A DNA stretch of 64,000 nucleotides, taken from positions 186,001-250,000 of the forward strand of contig NZ_CP168006.1 in assembly GCF_041521385.1 (NCBI RefSeq). The letters run 5' to 3'. Position 1 is the first letter of the stretch. Every line of letters begins with the position of its first letter. Of the stretch, positions 7,703 through 16,497 are shown piece by piece. The position numbers and the translations under genes were made by a program. The notes beneath the pieces are model-generated. The model searched no databases, was not told the origin of the DNA, and saw only the letters and a list, made by a program, of their open reading frames with translations. Source of the stretch: Alcaligenes faecalis (lineage in GTDB: Bacteria > Pseudomonadota > Gammaproteobacteria > Burkholderiales > Burkholderiaceae_B).

Positions 7703-9208
7703 TTAATCGTTGGAGCGTCGAGGACGGTCCGAAGTTTGAGACAGATCGACCCCGGGGATGGGAGCCGTATCAAAGTAATCATCCAGATCCGAAGAGGAGC
7801 TCACGCTGTCTTGCGACGGCGAAACAGCAGCAGGCACAGGCTCGGCCACGACAGGCAAGGGACGACCTTGATCAGGCAGGTCCTCGGCCACGACACTGGC
7901 GGCATAGGTGTAATGTGGCAGATCATCGTCATTTTGCGATGGCAGACTATCTGCATCTGTATGACTGGGGTCATGACGCGTATCCGCCGCTGGCAAGGCC
8001 GTGCTGACCGCCAGAATCGGCAAAGTACCAGCCATGGACGCCGCCTTGCGCCAGTAGGAAACAGCTTCGTCGTGTCGACCCAGACTATCGTACAGATTGC
8101 CCAGCAAAGCGTGATTGCGCAAATCGCCCTGGATTTTCAGGCTGCGAAGCAGGTAGTGCTCACCCTGCCCCCACAATTGGCTCGTCAGGCAAAGATGGCC
8201 CAAGGTGGACAGCAAAACCGGATTGTTGGGCTGGCTACGCAGCCACTCTTCCGCCTTGGCTAAACGACGGCCCACATATTCAGGCGGGCACTGAGCATAA
8301 GCTTCAAGCAAACGGCTATCGAAACTGGCCGTAATGGCAGGTTCCAGAATACGGCCAGCGTCTTCGTAATTACCCTCATGCTCTTGAATCAAGGCAGCTT
8401 CCAGTGCCACGCCGGGCAAGACTTTTTCTTCGGATTTCAGATCCGACCACAAAGCCTTGAACTGCTCAACACCACCCACGCGCAAACGAACAGCAGCAGC
8501 AAATTCAATGTGATTCAACGCCTCTTGACGCTCGATGCCACTGCGACGCACCAGCAAACGGGTCAGTTCGTAAACTCGTTCGGCATTGCCTTGCTGACGA
8601 TAGGCGCGCAACAATAAACGAGTGGCATGCAGATGGCGCGAACTGGCGTCCTGCAAACCCTGCAATAGCTCGATGGCCTCTTCTGTACGATTCTGATCCA
8701 GGTACAACTCGGCCGAGGCCACGGCACTGGCTTCTTTCAAGCGCGCATCGTCGCCAGCGGCGGCACGCGCAGCAGCCAATGCTTCATCACGTTGCGCAAT
8801 CTGACCTTGATAATGCGCGGCACGAGCCGCTGCCAGACCAGCCACGACTTTGCTGGTCTGCGAGCGGGTTTTGCTCATCAGCTTCATCATGTCTTTTTCA
8901 GCTTGCTCGTAGCGACCTTCCAGAATGCTGATCCAGCCGGTTTCCAACAAGGCTTGATCTCGGCGTTGAGCACGCCGACCACGCCACAGGCGAAAACGCT
9001 CCGGGCCACCACCAAACCAGGCCAGCAGACGCAACAGCACATACAAGAGGATGAATAGACCCAGCGTACACAGAACCACGTAGGTCAAGGAGGCACGTGC
9101 CAAATAATGCGGCGTCACCAAGTAAACATTACCGGCGTGCTCACGCAAGACCAAGGCCAAGGCGACCGCAGCGATAAATAAGATAAGAGTCCAAAACCAA
9201 GTACGCAT
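7703..9208 (-). CDS. hemY: HemY-like membrane protein with TPR region
   Basis: This is a 501-residue inner-membrane protein encoded in hem operons of beta- and gammaproteobacteria, with no proven enzyme activity. It has two membrane segments at about residues 4-20 and 38-64, then an extracytoplasmic or cytoplasmic helical region with tetratricopeptide-like repeats (EGRYEQAEKDMMKL, EGNYEDAGRILEPAI, LGNLYDSLGRHDEAVSYWRKA). The C-terminal 90 residues are acidic, Ser- and Pro-rich and probably disordered. It is three bases downstream of hemX. This family differs from the protoporphyrinogen oxidase also called HemY in Bacillus. Confidence 0.9.
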   Translation of the reverse strand: MRTWFWTLILFIAAVALALVLREHAGNVYLVTPHYLARASLTYVVLCTLGLFILLYVLLRLLAWFGGGPERFRLWRGRRAQRRDQALLETGWISILEGRYEQAEKDMMKLMSKTRSQTSKVVAGLAAARAAHYQGQIAQRDEALAAARAAAGDDARLKEASAVASAELYLDQNRTEEAIELLQGLQDASSRHLHATRLLLRAYRQQGNAERVYELTRLLVRRSGIERQEALNHIEFAAAVRLRVGGVEQFKALWSDLKSEEKVLPGVALEAALIQEHEGNYEDAGRILEPAITASFDSRLLEAYAQCPPEYVGRRLAKAEEWLRSQPNNPVLLSTLGHLCLTSQLWGQGEHYLLRSLKIQGDLRNHALLGNLYDSLGRHDEAVSYWRKAASMAGTLPILAVSTALPAADTRHDPSHTDADSLPSQNDDDLPHYTYAASVVAEDLPDQGRPLPVVAEPVPAAVSPSQDSVSSSSDLDDYFDTAPIPGVDLSQTSDRPRRSND

Positions 9209-9211
9209 ACC

Positions 9212-10570
9212 TTACCCCTGCGCCTGCGCGGGCTGTGCCGTCTCGGTTTGAACGGTAGCACCAGACTCGGCCTGCTCGGCAGCAGGAGCAACGGACTCCT
9301 CCTGGCTGGCAGGTTCTGTGGATTGAGGAAGATCGGACGGGACTTGACCAGTGTCGCCCGGCTCGGTCGTGGTCTCGTCGGTGTTGCTCCGACCGTGGCT
9401 GGCCTGGGCTTGACGCAGGCTTTCAATGGCTGCCAAGGTGTTGTTCACAGTGGGCAAACGTGCACCAATCCGGGTGTCTTGCAATTGACGGGTCAGACGC
9501 AAGGCTTGTTGCACTTGATTCGACTGGGTGTCAAAACGTTTTTCCAGGGCGGTCGCCACCGCATTGAGCTCAGTCTGCCAGACAGCAGACTGGTTCATCA
9601 TCATGGCCAATTGTGCGGCCATAATGCGTAGACGCAGGTTTTCACGTAGACGGGCGGCCTGATCGGGCGACATCAGCAAGGCGGCGGCATCATCTACCCG
9701 CCGGATGGAGACAAACTGACCCAGATCGTGGGTAACAGAATTCCAGGCGCTGCTCCCCCACTGTTCCAACGTATTCCAACTGCGCTCCCACCACGGGGCG
9801 TCGGCAGGCACATCAGCCGGTGCAGCCGCCTCGGACGCCAAGTCCAGAGCCTCGGCACTCGCACCACCAGCAACGTCATCGGGCACCAGCAAAGGGGCCT
9901 CCGAGACATAACGCGACAAGGTGTCCAACTGGCGCGACAAAGAAGCCACATCCACTGTGGCCGCCGCACGCAAACGCTCCAGATCACCATTCAGTGTCTG
10001 TTGCAAGGACGCCAGACCCACACGATTGGCACGCGCCAACTGCGCCTGGGCAGCCTCCAGAGAAACAATAGCATTGGCTACATTGCCACCCAGCATCAGT
10101 TGTTGCTGCGCTATCGTGGTCAGGTGATCAATATCGTTCAACAACACCAGTTCCGAACCACTGTCCGTCATGGTCTGGAAGGCTTGGCTCAGATCATGAA
10201 ACTGCTCGGTGGAATCGTTAAAGGATTTTTCCAGCAGGGCAAGCTTGTCGGATTGCCGCTGTGCCAATGCCAAGGCCTGTTGGGCGGTTTGACGCGCCTG
10301 CTCTGTGGTGTTGATATTGGTTGCCAACTGGGCTTGCAGCTCAGCCTTGTGTTTTTCCAGCAATGAATTCTGGTACCACAAGCCGGCAGCGGCCAGCACC
10401 ACCACAACCGCCGTCATGACATAAGCCGGACCCGCACTACCTTTACGCTTTTGCGGCGCAGTGATGCTGTCTTTGGGTTCGGAGTACGGACGAGAAGCCG
10501 TTGTACTGGCTGGGCTGGAAATCGGAGTCTCCGGTTCGCTTGCGGATGCGTTCTCTGTTTTATCGTTCAT
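9212..10570 (-). CDS. hemX: HemX-family membrane protein (uroporphyrinogen-III C-methyltransferase-like annotation)
   Basis: This is a 452-residue HemX-type protein. A disordered Ser/Thr/Glu-rich cytoplasmic N-terminus (about 1-45) is followed by one membrane segment (about 48-66, YVMTAVVVVLAAAGLWYQ). A coiled-coil region rich in Gln and Ala comes next (about 75-135), then a helical domain with DDAAALLMSPDQAARLRENL. The C-terminus is again low-complexity (Glu, Gln, Pro, Thr). The family is often labelled a methyltransferase but lacks the SAM-binding motifs of CobA/CysG, and I see none here. It lies between hemD (24-base gap) and hemY (three-base gap). A scaffolding role in haem synthesis is assumed, not shown. 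Confidence 0.88.
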   Translation of the reverse strand: MNDKTENASASEPETPISSPASTTASRPYSEPKDSITAPQKRKGSAGPAYVMTAVVVVLAAAGLWYQNSLLEKHKAELQAQLATNINTTEQARQTAQQALALAQRQSDKLALLEKSFNDSTEQFHDLSQAFQTMTDSGSELVLLNDIDHLTTIAQQQLMLGGNVANAIVSLEAAQAQLARANRVGLASLQQTLNGDLERLRAAATVDVASLSRQLDTLSRYVSEAPLLVPDDVAGGASAEALDLASEAAAPADVPADAPWWERSWNTLEQWGSSAWNSVTHDLGQFVSIRRVDDAAALLMSPDQAARLRENLRLRIMAAQLAMMMNQSAVWQTELNAVATALEKRFDTQSNQVQQALRLTRQLQDTRIGARLPTVNNTLAAIESLRQAQASHGRSNTDETTTEPGDTGQVPSDLPQSTEPASQEESVAPAAEQAESGATVQTETAQPAQAQG

Positions 10571-10594
10571 GGCAAGATTGTAATCCGTGTGAGG

Positions 10595-11395
10595 CTAATC
10601 GCGCGAGAGCACCGCCATCAAGGCAGCGACAATGTCATCATCGTCTGGCGTACACCTTTTTACCATTGGTGGCGTTGCGATTCCAGCCCGCAACAATAAG
10701 GACTGTAAATGTTCTTCAATACGCGGATGAATGACGACATAGGCGCATTGCGCCCAAACGTCCTGTAAACCCAGTCTTTGCACATTGGCAAAAACAGCAT
10801 CGGCACTTTGGGAACTGCTGAGTAATACGGCCAAAGGCCCGGCCTGCAAACTGTCACGAATTTGACGGCCTTGCTCCGGACTCCACTGCGCGGCATTGCG
10901 CTGATAGATCGCCAGTCGCTGAACATCTACGCCATGACTTTCCAGACGCTGCCCCAACCATTCACGGCCATTATGGCCGCGCACAATCAATACCCGCTGC
11001 AACTGCCCGAGCCGCGGCTCCAGCACCGTCCACAAGGCTTCGGAGTCCTGCAGGGAATCCGAGCCTTCCGGGTGCAGCACCTTATCCTGGGCCACACCTA
11101 CCTGCGCACGCAAGCAAGCGGCCGTTGCCAAACCCACAGCCGCCAGAAAAACGCTGGCAGGCCACGTCTGGCCGCGTTCCTGCAAGGCAGAGAAATAGAA
11201 ATTAACCGCGCTGCTGCTGACAAAGAGCACAAGATCAAAATGCTCAGGGGCCTGCCACTGAGCCTCTGACAACGGCTGAGCTTCCAGGCTCAAGGCAGGC
11301 AGGACCAAGGAAGAAAAACCCTGCGCAGCCAAAGCAGCCGACAGGGTTTCGTTCCGTCCCGCTGGGCGGGTCAGTAATGCCGTGGGCAGATTCAT
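10595..11395 (-). CDS. hemD: uroporphyrinogen-III synthase
   Basis: This enzyme closes the linear tetrapyrrole hydroxymethylbilane with inversion of ring D to give uroporphyrinogen III. It has 266 residues, the normal length. The family is poorly conserved; visible landmarks are LTRPAGRNETLSAALAAQGF at the start, VLFVSSSAVNFYFSALQ near residue 57, an LIVRGHNGREWLGQRLESHG segment near the middle (about 140) and an LLSSSQSADAVF segment in the second half. The gene lies six bases after hemC, the classical arrangement. Its place in the hem operon makes the call secure. Confidence 0.93.
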   Translation of the reverse strand: MNLPTALLTRPAGRNETLSAALAAQGFSSLVLPALSLEAQPLSEAQWQAPEHFDLVLFVSSSAVNFYFSALQERGQTWPASVFLAAVGLATAACLRAQVGVAQDKVLHPEGSDSLQDSEALWTVLEPRLGQLQRVLIVRGHNGREWLGQRLESHGVDVQRLAIYQRNAAQWSPEQGRQIRDSLQAGPLAVLLSSSQSADAVFANVQRLGLQDVWAQCAYVVIHPRIEEHLQSLLLRAGIATPPMVKRCTPDDDDIVAALMAVLSRD

Positions 11396-11401
11396 GCCGC
11401 T

Positions 11402-12364
11402 TTATTCACCTTCTGGCGGCTGTTCCGTCAGCAAGCGATCCAAGATAGCCTGGGCTCCTTGCTGCTTCAAATCCTCTGCCAGAGACAGGCCCAGGGCTTC
11501 TGCCTGCTGTGCCGGACCACTGATCTGAGCACGGTAAACCGTAGACCCATCTGGCTCGGCGACCAGACCGCTCAAGTTGAGTTGCTCGCCATCCAAAGTG
11601 GCATAGGCGGCCAAGGGCACTTGGCAAGAACCACCCAAGGAGCGGGATACGGCACGTTCAGCCAGCGCGCAGACATGGCTGGTATCGTGAGCCAAGGGCA
11701 CCAGCCATTGCGCCACATCCTTGCGGGTCTTCAAGATCTCAATCCCCAAAGCACCCTGCCCGGCGGCAGGCAAGCTGTCTTCAATCGAGATGTAATCGCG
11801 GATACGCTCGGCCAGTTCCAGGCGGCACAAACCGGCCGACGCCAGAATAATGGCGTCGTAATCGCCCCGATCCAGCTTGGACAAACGAGTCTGTACATTG
11901 CCGCGCAGCGGACGAATGTCCAGATGCGGATAGCGTTCACGAATCTGGGACTCACGGCGCAAGCTGGAGGTGCCTACGATGGCACCCGCAGGTAGAGCCG
12001 CCAGATTGGGATACGTGTTGGACACAAATGCGTCGCGCGGATCGTCCCGTTCCATGATGATGGGCAGATCAAAGGACTCGGGCAACACCACCGGCACGTC
12101 TTTCAGGGAGTGCACGGCCAGATGGGCTCGGCCATCGAGCAAGGCGGTTTCCAGCTCTTTGACAAACAGGCCCTTGCCACCCACTTTGGACAGCGTACGA
12201 TCCAGAATCTGATCACCACGGGTGGTCATCTCCAGCAAGGACACCTTGCACTGTGGGTATAACTGCTGCAGACGGTCGCGAACATGCTTGGCTTGCCACA
12301 AGGCCAGTTGGCTGGCACGAGTGGCAATCACCAATTCCTGAGGAGTAGAAGCCACAGCGGTCAT
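11402..12364 (-). CDS. hemC: porphobilinogen deaminase (hydroxymethylbilane synthase)
   Basis: This enzyme polymerises four porphobilinogen units to hydroxymethylbilane, the third step of haem synthesis from ALA. It has 320 residues. Visible motifs are [15 protein letters not shown] at the start, [25 protein letters not shown], the Arg-rich cofactor pocket [12 protein letters not shown], and the dipyrromethane-cofactor Cys in [14 protein letters not shown] near residue 253. The ATG overlaps the stop of the upstream 41-codon gene by four bases, so its translation is probably coupled to that peptide. Confidence 0.97.
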   Translation of the reverse strand: MTAVASTPQELVIATRASQLALWQAKHVRDRLQQLYPQCKVSLLEMTTRGDQILDRTLSKVGGKGLFVKELETALLDGRAHLAVHSLKDVPVVLPESFDLPIIMERDDPRDAFVSNTYPNLAALPAGAIVGTSSLRRESQIRERYPHLDIRPLRGNVQTRLSKLDRGDYDAIILASAGLCRLELAERIRDYISIEDSLPAAGQGALGIEILKTRKDVAQWLVPLAHDTSHVCALAERAVSRSLGGSCQVPLAAYATLDGEQLNLSGLVAEPDGSTVYRAQISGPAQQAEALGLSLAEDLKQQGAQAILDRLLTEQPPEGE

Positions 12365-12486
12365 GCAGCGAAGTAACGTACGATAGCGGCAGCAACAATA
12401 CCGATAATGGCCAGGATCCCTAAGCCTTGCAGCAGGGACAAACCGCTTTCCTGACCTTTGGCGTCGGAGGATTTAAAAATTGCCAT
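12361..12486 (-). CDS. 41-residue predicted single-pass membrane peptide upstream of hemC
   Basis: This small gene has ATG at 12486, a stop at 12361-12363, and AAGGAAG about nine bases upstream. The peptide starts [16 protein letters not shown], then has one hydrophobic segment of about 22 residues ([19 protein letters not shown]) and ends VRYFAA. The stop overlaps the hemC start in an ATGA, and the terC-like gene ends only four bases upstream. The arrangement (SD, membrane segment, coupling) suggests a real translated gene. I do not recognise the family. It could act at the membrane or serve mainly as a leader that sets hemC translation. Confidence 0.7.
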   Translation of the reverse strand: MAIFKSSDAKGQESGLSLLQGLGILAIIGIVAAAIVRYFAA

Positions 12487-12490
12487 AGAA

Positions 12491-13195
12491 CTAAGCTTCC
12501 TTGGTAGAACCTTTACGGTGCGCCAGCCACTTGCCCAGCACCACCACGAATAAGGCACAAACAATCTCGACCCCGAGTTTAACAGGCTGGGGCTGCACAC
12601 CAAATTGATTTTCCACAATCTTGTCCGTGACCAGCATGCCACCTGCAATCCAGCCCAGCAAGGCACCACCCAGGGTGACAACAATAGGGAAACGGTCGAT
12701 CAGTCTCAGAACCAGGGTGCTACCCCAGACAATAATGGGGACACTTAACAATAAACCAAAGATCACGTAGCCCAATTGGTGGTCCAGGTGCGCATTCTGC
12801 GCGGCACCCGCAATGGCAATCACGTTATCCAGGCTCATCACGAAGTCCGCGATGATAATGGTTTTGACAGCCGCCCAGATCGTTCCGCCCCCTTGGATAT
12901 TGCCGTGTGCATCATCGTCGGGCATCAGCAGCTTGATGCCGATCCACATAAGCAAAAGGCCGCCCACCACTTTCAGGAATGGCAGATCCAATAAGGTCAG
13001 AGCAAAGAAAATCAGAACCACACGCAGGATAATTGCGCCTGCGGTCCCCCACAAAATGCCTTGCATGCGCTGCTGCTTGGGCAAGTTACGACAGGCAAGT
13101 GCAATGACGACAGCATTGTCGCCACCGAGCAAAATATCAATCAGTACAATTTGAAACAGTGAACCCCAATGCAGGGTTTGGAGAAATTCAATCAT
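12491..13195 (-). CDS. TerC-family integral membrane protein
   Basis: This is a 234-residue polytopic membrane protein with about seven hydrophobic segments. The two family hallmarks are present: IDILLGGDNAVVIALACRNL near residue 19 and IIIADFVMSLDNVIAIAGAA near residue 116, each with the Asp/Asn pair thought to bind metal. TerC/Alx/YkoY relatives are linked to manganese export and to loading metal onto exported proteins, or to tellurite resistance; which applies here cannot be told. The start at 13195 gives the normal N-terminus (MIEFLQTLHWGSLFQ). An upstream extension of 42 codons in the same frame looks non-coding. Confidence 0.92.
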   Translation of the reverse strand: MIEFLQTLHWGSLFQIVLIDILLGGDNAVVIALACRNLPKQQRMQGILWGTAGAIILRVVLIFFALTLLDLPFLKVVGGLLLMWIGIKLLMPDDDAHGNIQGGGTIWAAVKTIIIADFVMSLDNVIAIAGAAQNAHLDHQLGYVIFGLLLSVPIIVWGSTLVLRLIDRFPIVVTLGGALLGWIAGGMLVTDKIVENQFGVQPQPVKLGVEIVCALFVVVLGKWLAHRKGSTKEA

Positions 13196-13466
13196 TTCGT
13201 TCCCGTGTCGCTCAACATGAGCTCTCTTCCTGGCCGCTGGACAACTATTCTTTTTTTGTCGCCGGGCCGTCCCAAGACAACCATGCCCCTGAAAGCAGCA
13301 AACTAGTCCTAGCCTGCGCACGATGAGGGCTTCTTTTTCTTACTTGATTCGTTTCAGCATGATCAGGCTGGCCAGATTCGGGAAGGAGTGCGCCGGGTTG
13401 TGGTGTTTTTCTTGACGAAACCGGCTGGCCAATCTTGCCTGGCTGCTCTAGGCAGCCAGACAAAGA
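13196..13466. other. intergenic leader between sucD terminator and terC-like gene
   Basis: About 270 bases have no gene I can support. The stretch should contain the promoter of the terC-hem transcript (minus strand). TerC-family genes often carry a yybP-ykoY manganese riboswitch; I looked for its conserved loops on the minus strand and could not recognise them. A 9-base word GGCTGGCCA occurs twice (near 13367 and 13422), each preceded by CTTGA, which may be chance. An inverted repeat CTGGCTGC/GCAGCCAG is centred near 13449. Confidence 0.5.
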
Positions 13467-13484
13467 GCCCGCTCACAAGCGGGC
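13467..13484 (-). terminator. hairpin terminator after sucCD
   Basis: GCCCGCT and AGCGGGC form a seven-base stem with a four-base loop, starting 15 bases after the sucD stop. On the minus strand it is followed by TCTTTGTC, a moderate U-tract. Confidence 0.65.
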
Positions 13485-13498
13485 CCTGGTACGACTAT

Positions 13499-14380
13499 TT
13501 ACAGCACTGCTTTGAGCAGCTTGCCCATTTCAGATGGGTTGCGAGTGGTACGAATACCGCAAGCTTCCATCACTTCCAGCTTGGCGTCGGCCGTGTCGGC
13601 ACCACCGGAGATCAGGGCACCGGCGTGACCCATGCGTTTTCCGGGAGGCGCTGTCACACCAGCGATAAAGCCAACAACGGGCTTGGTCATATTGTCTTTA
13701 GCCCACAAAGCCGCATTGACTTCGTCTGGACCGCCGATCTCGCCAATCATGATAACGGCATCGGTATCAGGATCGTCGTTGAACATCTTGAGCACGTCGA
13801 TGTGCTTCAGACCGTTGATTGGGTCGCCACCGATACCGACAGCCGAGGATTGACCCAGGCCCAGTTCGGTTACTTGAGCAACGGCTTCGTATGTCAGCGT
13901 ACCGGAGCGGCTGACCACACCGATGCGGCCCTTACGATGAATGTGGCCGGGCATGATACCGATCTTCAGCTCGTCAGGAGTGATCAGACCGGGGCAGTTC
14001 GGGCCCAACAGCAAGGTTTTGCGGTTTTCAGCGCGCATGCGGTTGCGAACTTCCAGCATGTCACGGACAGGGATGCCTTCGGTAATGCAGATAACCAGAT
14101 CCAGGTCAGCTTCAACCGCTTCCCAGATGGCAGCCGCAGCACCTGCGGGTGGAACGTAGATAACCGACACGGTTGCGCCAGTTTCAGCTTTGGCGTCGGA
14201 CACGGAGGCGTAAATAGGTACACCTTCGAAATCCTCACCAGCACGCTTGGGGTTCACGCCAGCCACAAAGGCTTCCATGCCGTTACCGTATTCACGGCAC
14301 ATGCGGGTATGGAACTGGCCGGTCTTACCGGTGATCCCTTGCGTGATGACTTTAGTGTCTTTATTGATCAGAATCGACAT
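13499..14380 (-). CDS. sucD: succinate--CoA ligase, alpha subunit
   Basis: With SucC this enzyme converts succinyl-CoA, ADP (or GDP) and phosphate to succinate, CoA and ATP in the citric acid cycle. It has 293 residues. The N-terminal CoA-binding Rossmann domain shows TQGITGKTGQFHTRMCREYG at about 14-33. The C-terminal ligase domain carries GKRMGHAGALISGG, whose His (about residue 247) is the phosphorylated one. It lies 21 bases after sucC. TGAGGA just upstream of the ATG serves as the ribosome-binding site. Confidence 0.98.
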   Translation of the reverse strand: MSILINKDTKVITQGITGKTGQFHTRMCREYGNGMEAFVAGVNPKRAGEDFEGVPIYASVSDAKAETGATVSVIYVPPAGAAAAIWEAVEADLDLVICITEGIPVRDMLEVRNRMRAENRKTLLLGPNCPGLITPDELKIGIMPGHIHRKGRIGVVSRSGTLTYEAVAQVTELGLGQSSAVGIGGDPINGLKHIDVLKMFNDDPDTDAVIMIGEIGGPDEVNAALWAKDNMTKPVVGFIAGVTAPPGKRMGHAGALISGGADTADAKLEVMEACGIRTTRNPSEMGKLLKAVL

Positions 14381-14401
14381 TTGCTAATCCTCAACCTTTT
14401 C

Positions 14402-15562
14402 TTACTTGGCGGCAGCGACAACAGCAGTCGCCGCTTCGGCCATGGTGTCAGCACTGATGATGGGCAGACCGGAATCGGCCAGCATTTTCTTGCCCAGCTC
14501 TTCGTTGGTACCCTTCATGCGTACCACCAGAGGCACGTTCAGGTTGACGGCCTTGCAAGCAGCGATCACGCCTTCAGCGATCACGTCGCAGCGCATGATG
14601 CCGCCGAAGATGTTAACCAGAATGGCTTTGACGCCCTTGTTGGCCAACATGATCTTGAAGGCTTCAGTCACTTTTTCGGCCGTAGCGCCACCGCCCACGT
14701 CCAGGAAGTTGGCAGGCTCACCGCCAAACAGCTTGATGGTGTCCATGGTTGCCATGGCCAGACCAGCACCGTTCACCAGGCAGCCGATGTTGCCGTCCAG
14801 TTGAATGTAGGCCAGATCGTATTTGCTGGCTTCAACTTCAGCAGGATCTTCTTCAGCCAGGTCACGGAAAGCCACGATATCGGGGTGACGGAACAAAGCG
14901 TTGCCATCAAAGTTGAACTTGGCGTCCAAAGCGATGATGTCGCCCGAGCCGGTCAGGATCAGAGGGTTGATCTCGGCCAGTTCAGCGTCGGTTTCGGTGT
15001 AGCACTTGTACAGCTTCTGGAATTCCGCAACGGCTTTCTCGATGGAAGCGTCAGGAACGCCAATACCGCGAGCCAGCTTGGTGGCTTGCTCGTTGGTCAG
15101 GCCCAGGGCTGGGTCCACGAATTCTTTCAGAATGGCATCAGGGTCACGCTCGGCCACTTCTTCAATTTCCATGCCGCCTTCGCTGGAAGCCATCACGGCC
15201 ACGCGCTGGGTCGCACGGTCGGTCACGATACCGACGTAGTATTCCTTCTTGATGTCCGCGCCTTCCTCGATCAGCAAGCGACCCACTTTCTGGCCTTCAG
15301 GACCAGTTTGGTGAGTGATCAGCTGCATGCCCAGGATTTCCGAGGCCAGTTGACGCACTTCGTCCATCGAGCGAGCCAGCTTGACGCCACCGCCCTTGCC
15401 ACGGCCACCGGCGTGAATCTGGGCTTTGACAACCCACACAGAGCCACCCAGCTCCTGCGCAGCTGCAACCGCTTCATCGACGGAGAAGGCAGGAATTCCG
15501 CGTGGCACGGCAACGCCAAACTGCTTAAGCAGTGCTTTGCCCTGATATTCGTGAATTTTCAT
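14402..15562 (-). CDS. sucC: succinate--CoA ligase, beta subunit
   Basis: This is the nucleotide-binding beta subunit of succinyl-CoA synthetase, 386 residues, the usual length. The ATP-grasp domain begins [17 protein letters not shown] and has the [18 protein letters not shown] nucleotide loop at about 46-63. Metal and subunit-interface marks include the [10 protein letters not shown] segment near residue 195 and [20 protein letters not shown] sequence near 290. The C-terminal domain ends with the [19 protein letters not shown] helix. Gene order sucC-sucD is standard, and a 2-oxoglutarate dehydrogenase cluster is not seen next to it. Confidence 0.98.
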   Translation of the reverse strand: MKIHEYQGKALLKQFGVAVPRGIPAFSVDEAVAAAQELGGSVWVVKAQIHAGGRGKGGGVKLARSMDEVRQLASEILGMQLITHQTGPEGQKVGRLLIEEGADIKKEYYVGIVTDRATQRVAVMASSEGGMEIEEVAERDPDAILKEFVDPALGLTNEQATKLARGIGVPDASIEKAVAEFQKLYKCYTETDAELAEINPLILTGSGDIIALDAKFNFDGNALFRHPDIVAFRDLAEEDPAEVEASKYDLAYIQLDGNIGCLVNGAGLAMATMDTIKLFGGEPANFLDVGGGATAEKVTEAFKIMLANKGVKAILVNIFGGIMRCDVIAEGVIAACKAVNLNVPLVVRMKGTNEELGKKMLADSGLPIISADTMAEAATAVVAAAK

Positions 15563-15646
15563 GTGATACCTGTCAGTCTAAAAACACAATAAAAAAAGAA
15601 GGCAGGAACCCAAGGCCTGAGCCCGAGACCTGACTAAAACAAAAAA

Positions 15647-16225
15647 CTAATCCATCCCGTCGGTGACTTTGGGTCGATACCAGACAGGATAAAACTCCTC
15701 AACCACGGGACCGCTCAAACGCAAGGCATGACAGCCATCCAGATGGAAAGGCTGCTTATCGGTGCGATAGATTTCTGATTCCCCACTGCTGCGACGTCGT
15801 CCGGCCATGGTCTGTACCGCGGTGGTTGGCAAAACCTGCGCCAACTCGCTCATGTGCGTACAGCCAGCCGAGCGCCCAAAACGCTCTTTAACGCCCTGAC
15901 GAAACTGCTTGAGCAAATTCAGGCCTATCAATTTCCGGTAAGCATCCGAAATCGACGAACAATTGTCCTGGTAAGGGGCCGCATCGTAGACCGCCACCGC
16001 ATCCACAATCTCAAAGCTGCTATCTATAGTGATACGCAGATGCATTAAATGCACGGGATCGCCTGCCTTATGGGTTTGACCGTTGCGTATGGGAAAGTCA
16101 TAGGACTTCACATCCAACAGCGAGGCCTCCAGATCCCAGAGGCCATCTTCCCGTGCAAACGACTGTACCGTGATGGTACGTGTATGCATGGGTTCACGGG
16201 CGACGGACGGCGGGGGTAAAGGCAT
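15647..16225 (-). CDS. DUF2889-family protein
   Basis: This is a 192-residue protein of the uncharacterised DUF2889 family, found widely in proteobacteria. Recognisable features are the start MPLPPPSVAREPMHTRTITV, the REDGLWDLEASLLDVKSYDF segment, HLMHLRITIDSSFEIVDAVA and the CSSISDAYRKLIGLNLLKQF stretch with a conserved Cys, then GCTHMSELAQVLP. The ATG at 16225 matches the usual family N-terminus but has no clear SD; a TTG at 16261 preceded by GAGGTG is an alternative adding 12 residues. It stands alone between sucC and metE. No function is established. Confidence 0.82.
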   Translation of the reverse strand: MPLPPPSVAREPMHTRTITVQSFAREDGLWDLEASLLDVKSYDFPIRNGQTHKAGDPVHLMHLRITIDSSFEIVDAVAVYDAAPYQDNCSSISDAYRKLIGLNLLKQFRQGVKERFGRSAGCTHMSELAQVLPTTAVQTMAGRRRSSGESEIYRTDKQPFHLDGCHALRLSGPVVEEFYPVWYRPKVTDGMD

Positions 16226-16381
16226 TGATATGGACGAGGCGGCAAGATTGAAACCGATCAAGTATAACGCACCTCGTATGTTCCGTATCAGCCACTTACA
16301 TAATCAGCAAGCGCATCCAAAGCGGGCAAAACACAGGGTCTACGCGGCATCGATACTACGGTATACCAAATTTGCTTGAAA

Positions 16382-16410
16382 AAAACGACCGCCCGTCAGG
16401 TGGTCGTTTT
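16382..16410 (-). terminator. rho-independent terminator of metE
   Basis: AAAACGACCGCC and GGTGGTCGTTTT pair through a 12-base stem with one G-T pair and a five-base loop (CGTCA). On the minus strand the hairpin runs into a run of seven T. It lies about 90 bases after the metE stop. The plus-strand side has only four T, so it acts chiefly for metE. Confidence 0.85.
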
Positions 16411-16497
16411 CGTTCTGCCTGGAAAATCCAGCAACAAGGTGGGACACGCCCTGCCCTGACATTCCATTCAGGCGGTTTATTTCATGCCTGCACTAAC

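Noticed and set aside
13196..13466. yybP-ykoY riboswitch upstream of the TerC-family gene
   Set aside because: I searched by eye for the conserved loop sequences on the minus strand and did not find them; a covariance search would be decisive.
13388..15592. Plus-strand open frame of 734 codons opposite sucC and sucD
   Set aside because: It is an exact antisense shadow of two highly conserved genes; its translation is His/Asp-rich nonsense without any family feature, as commonly seen opposite GC-rich genes.
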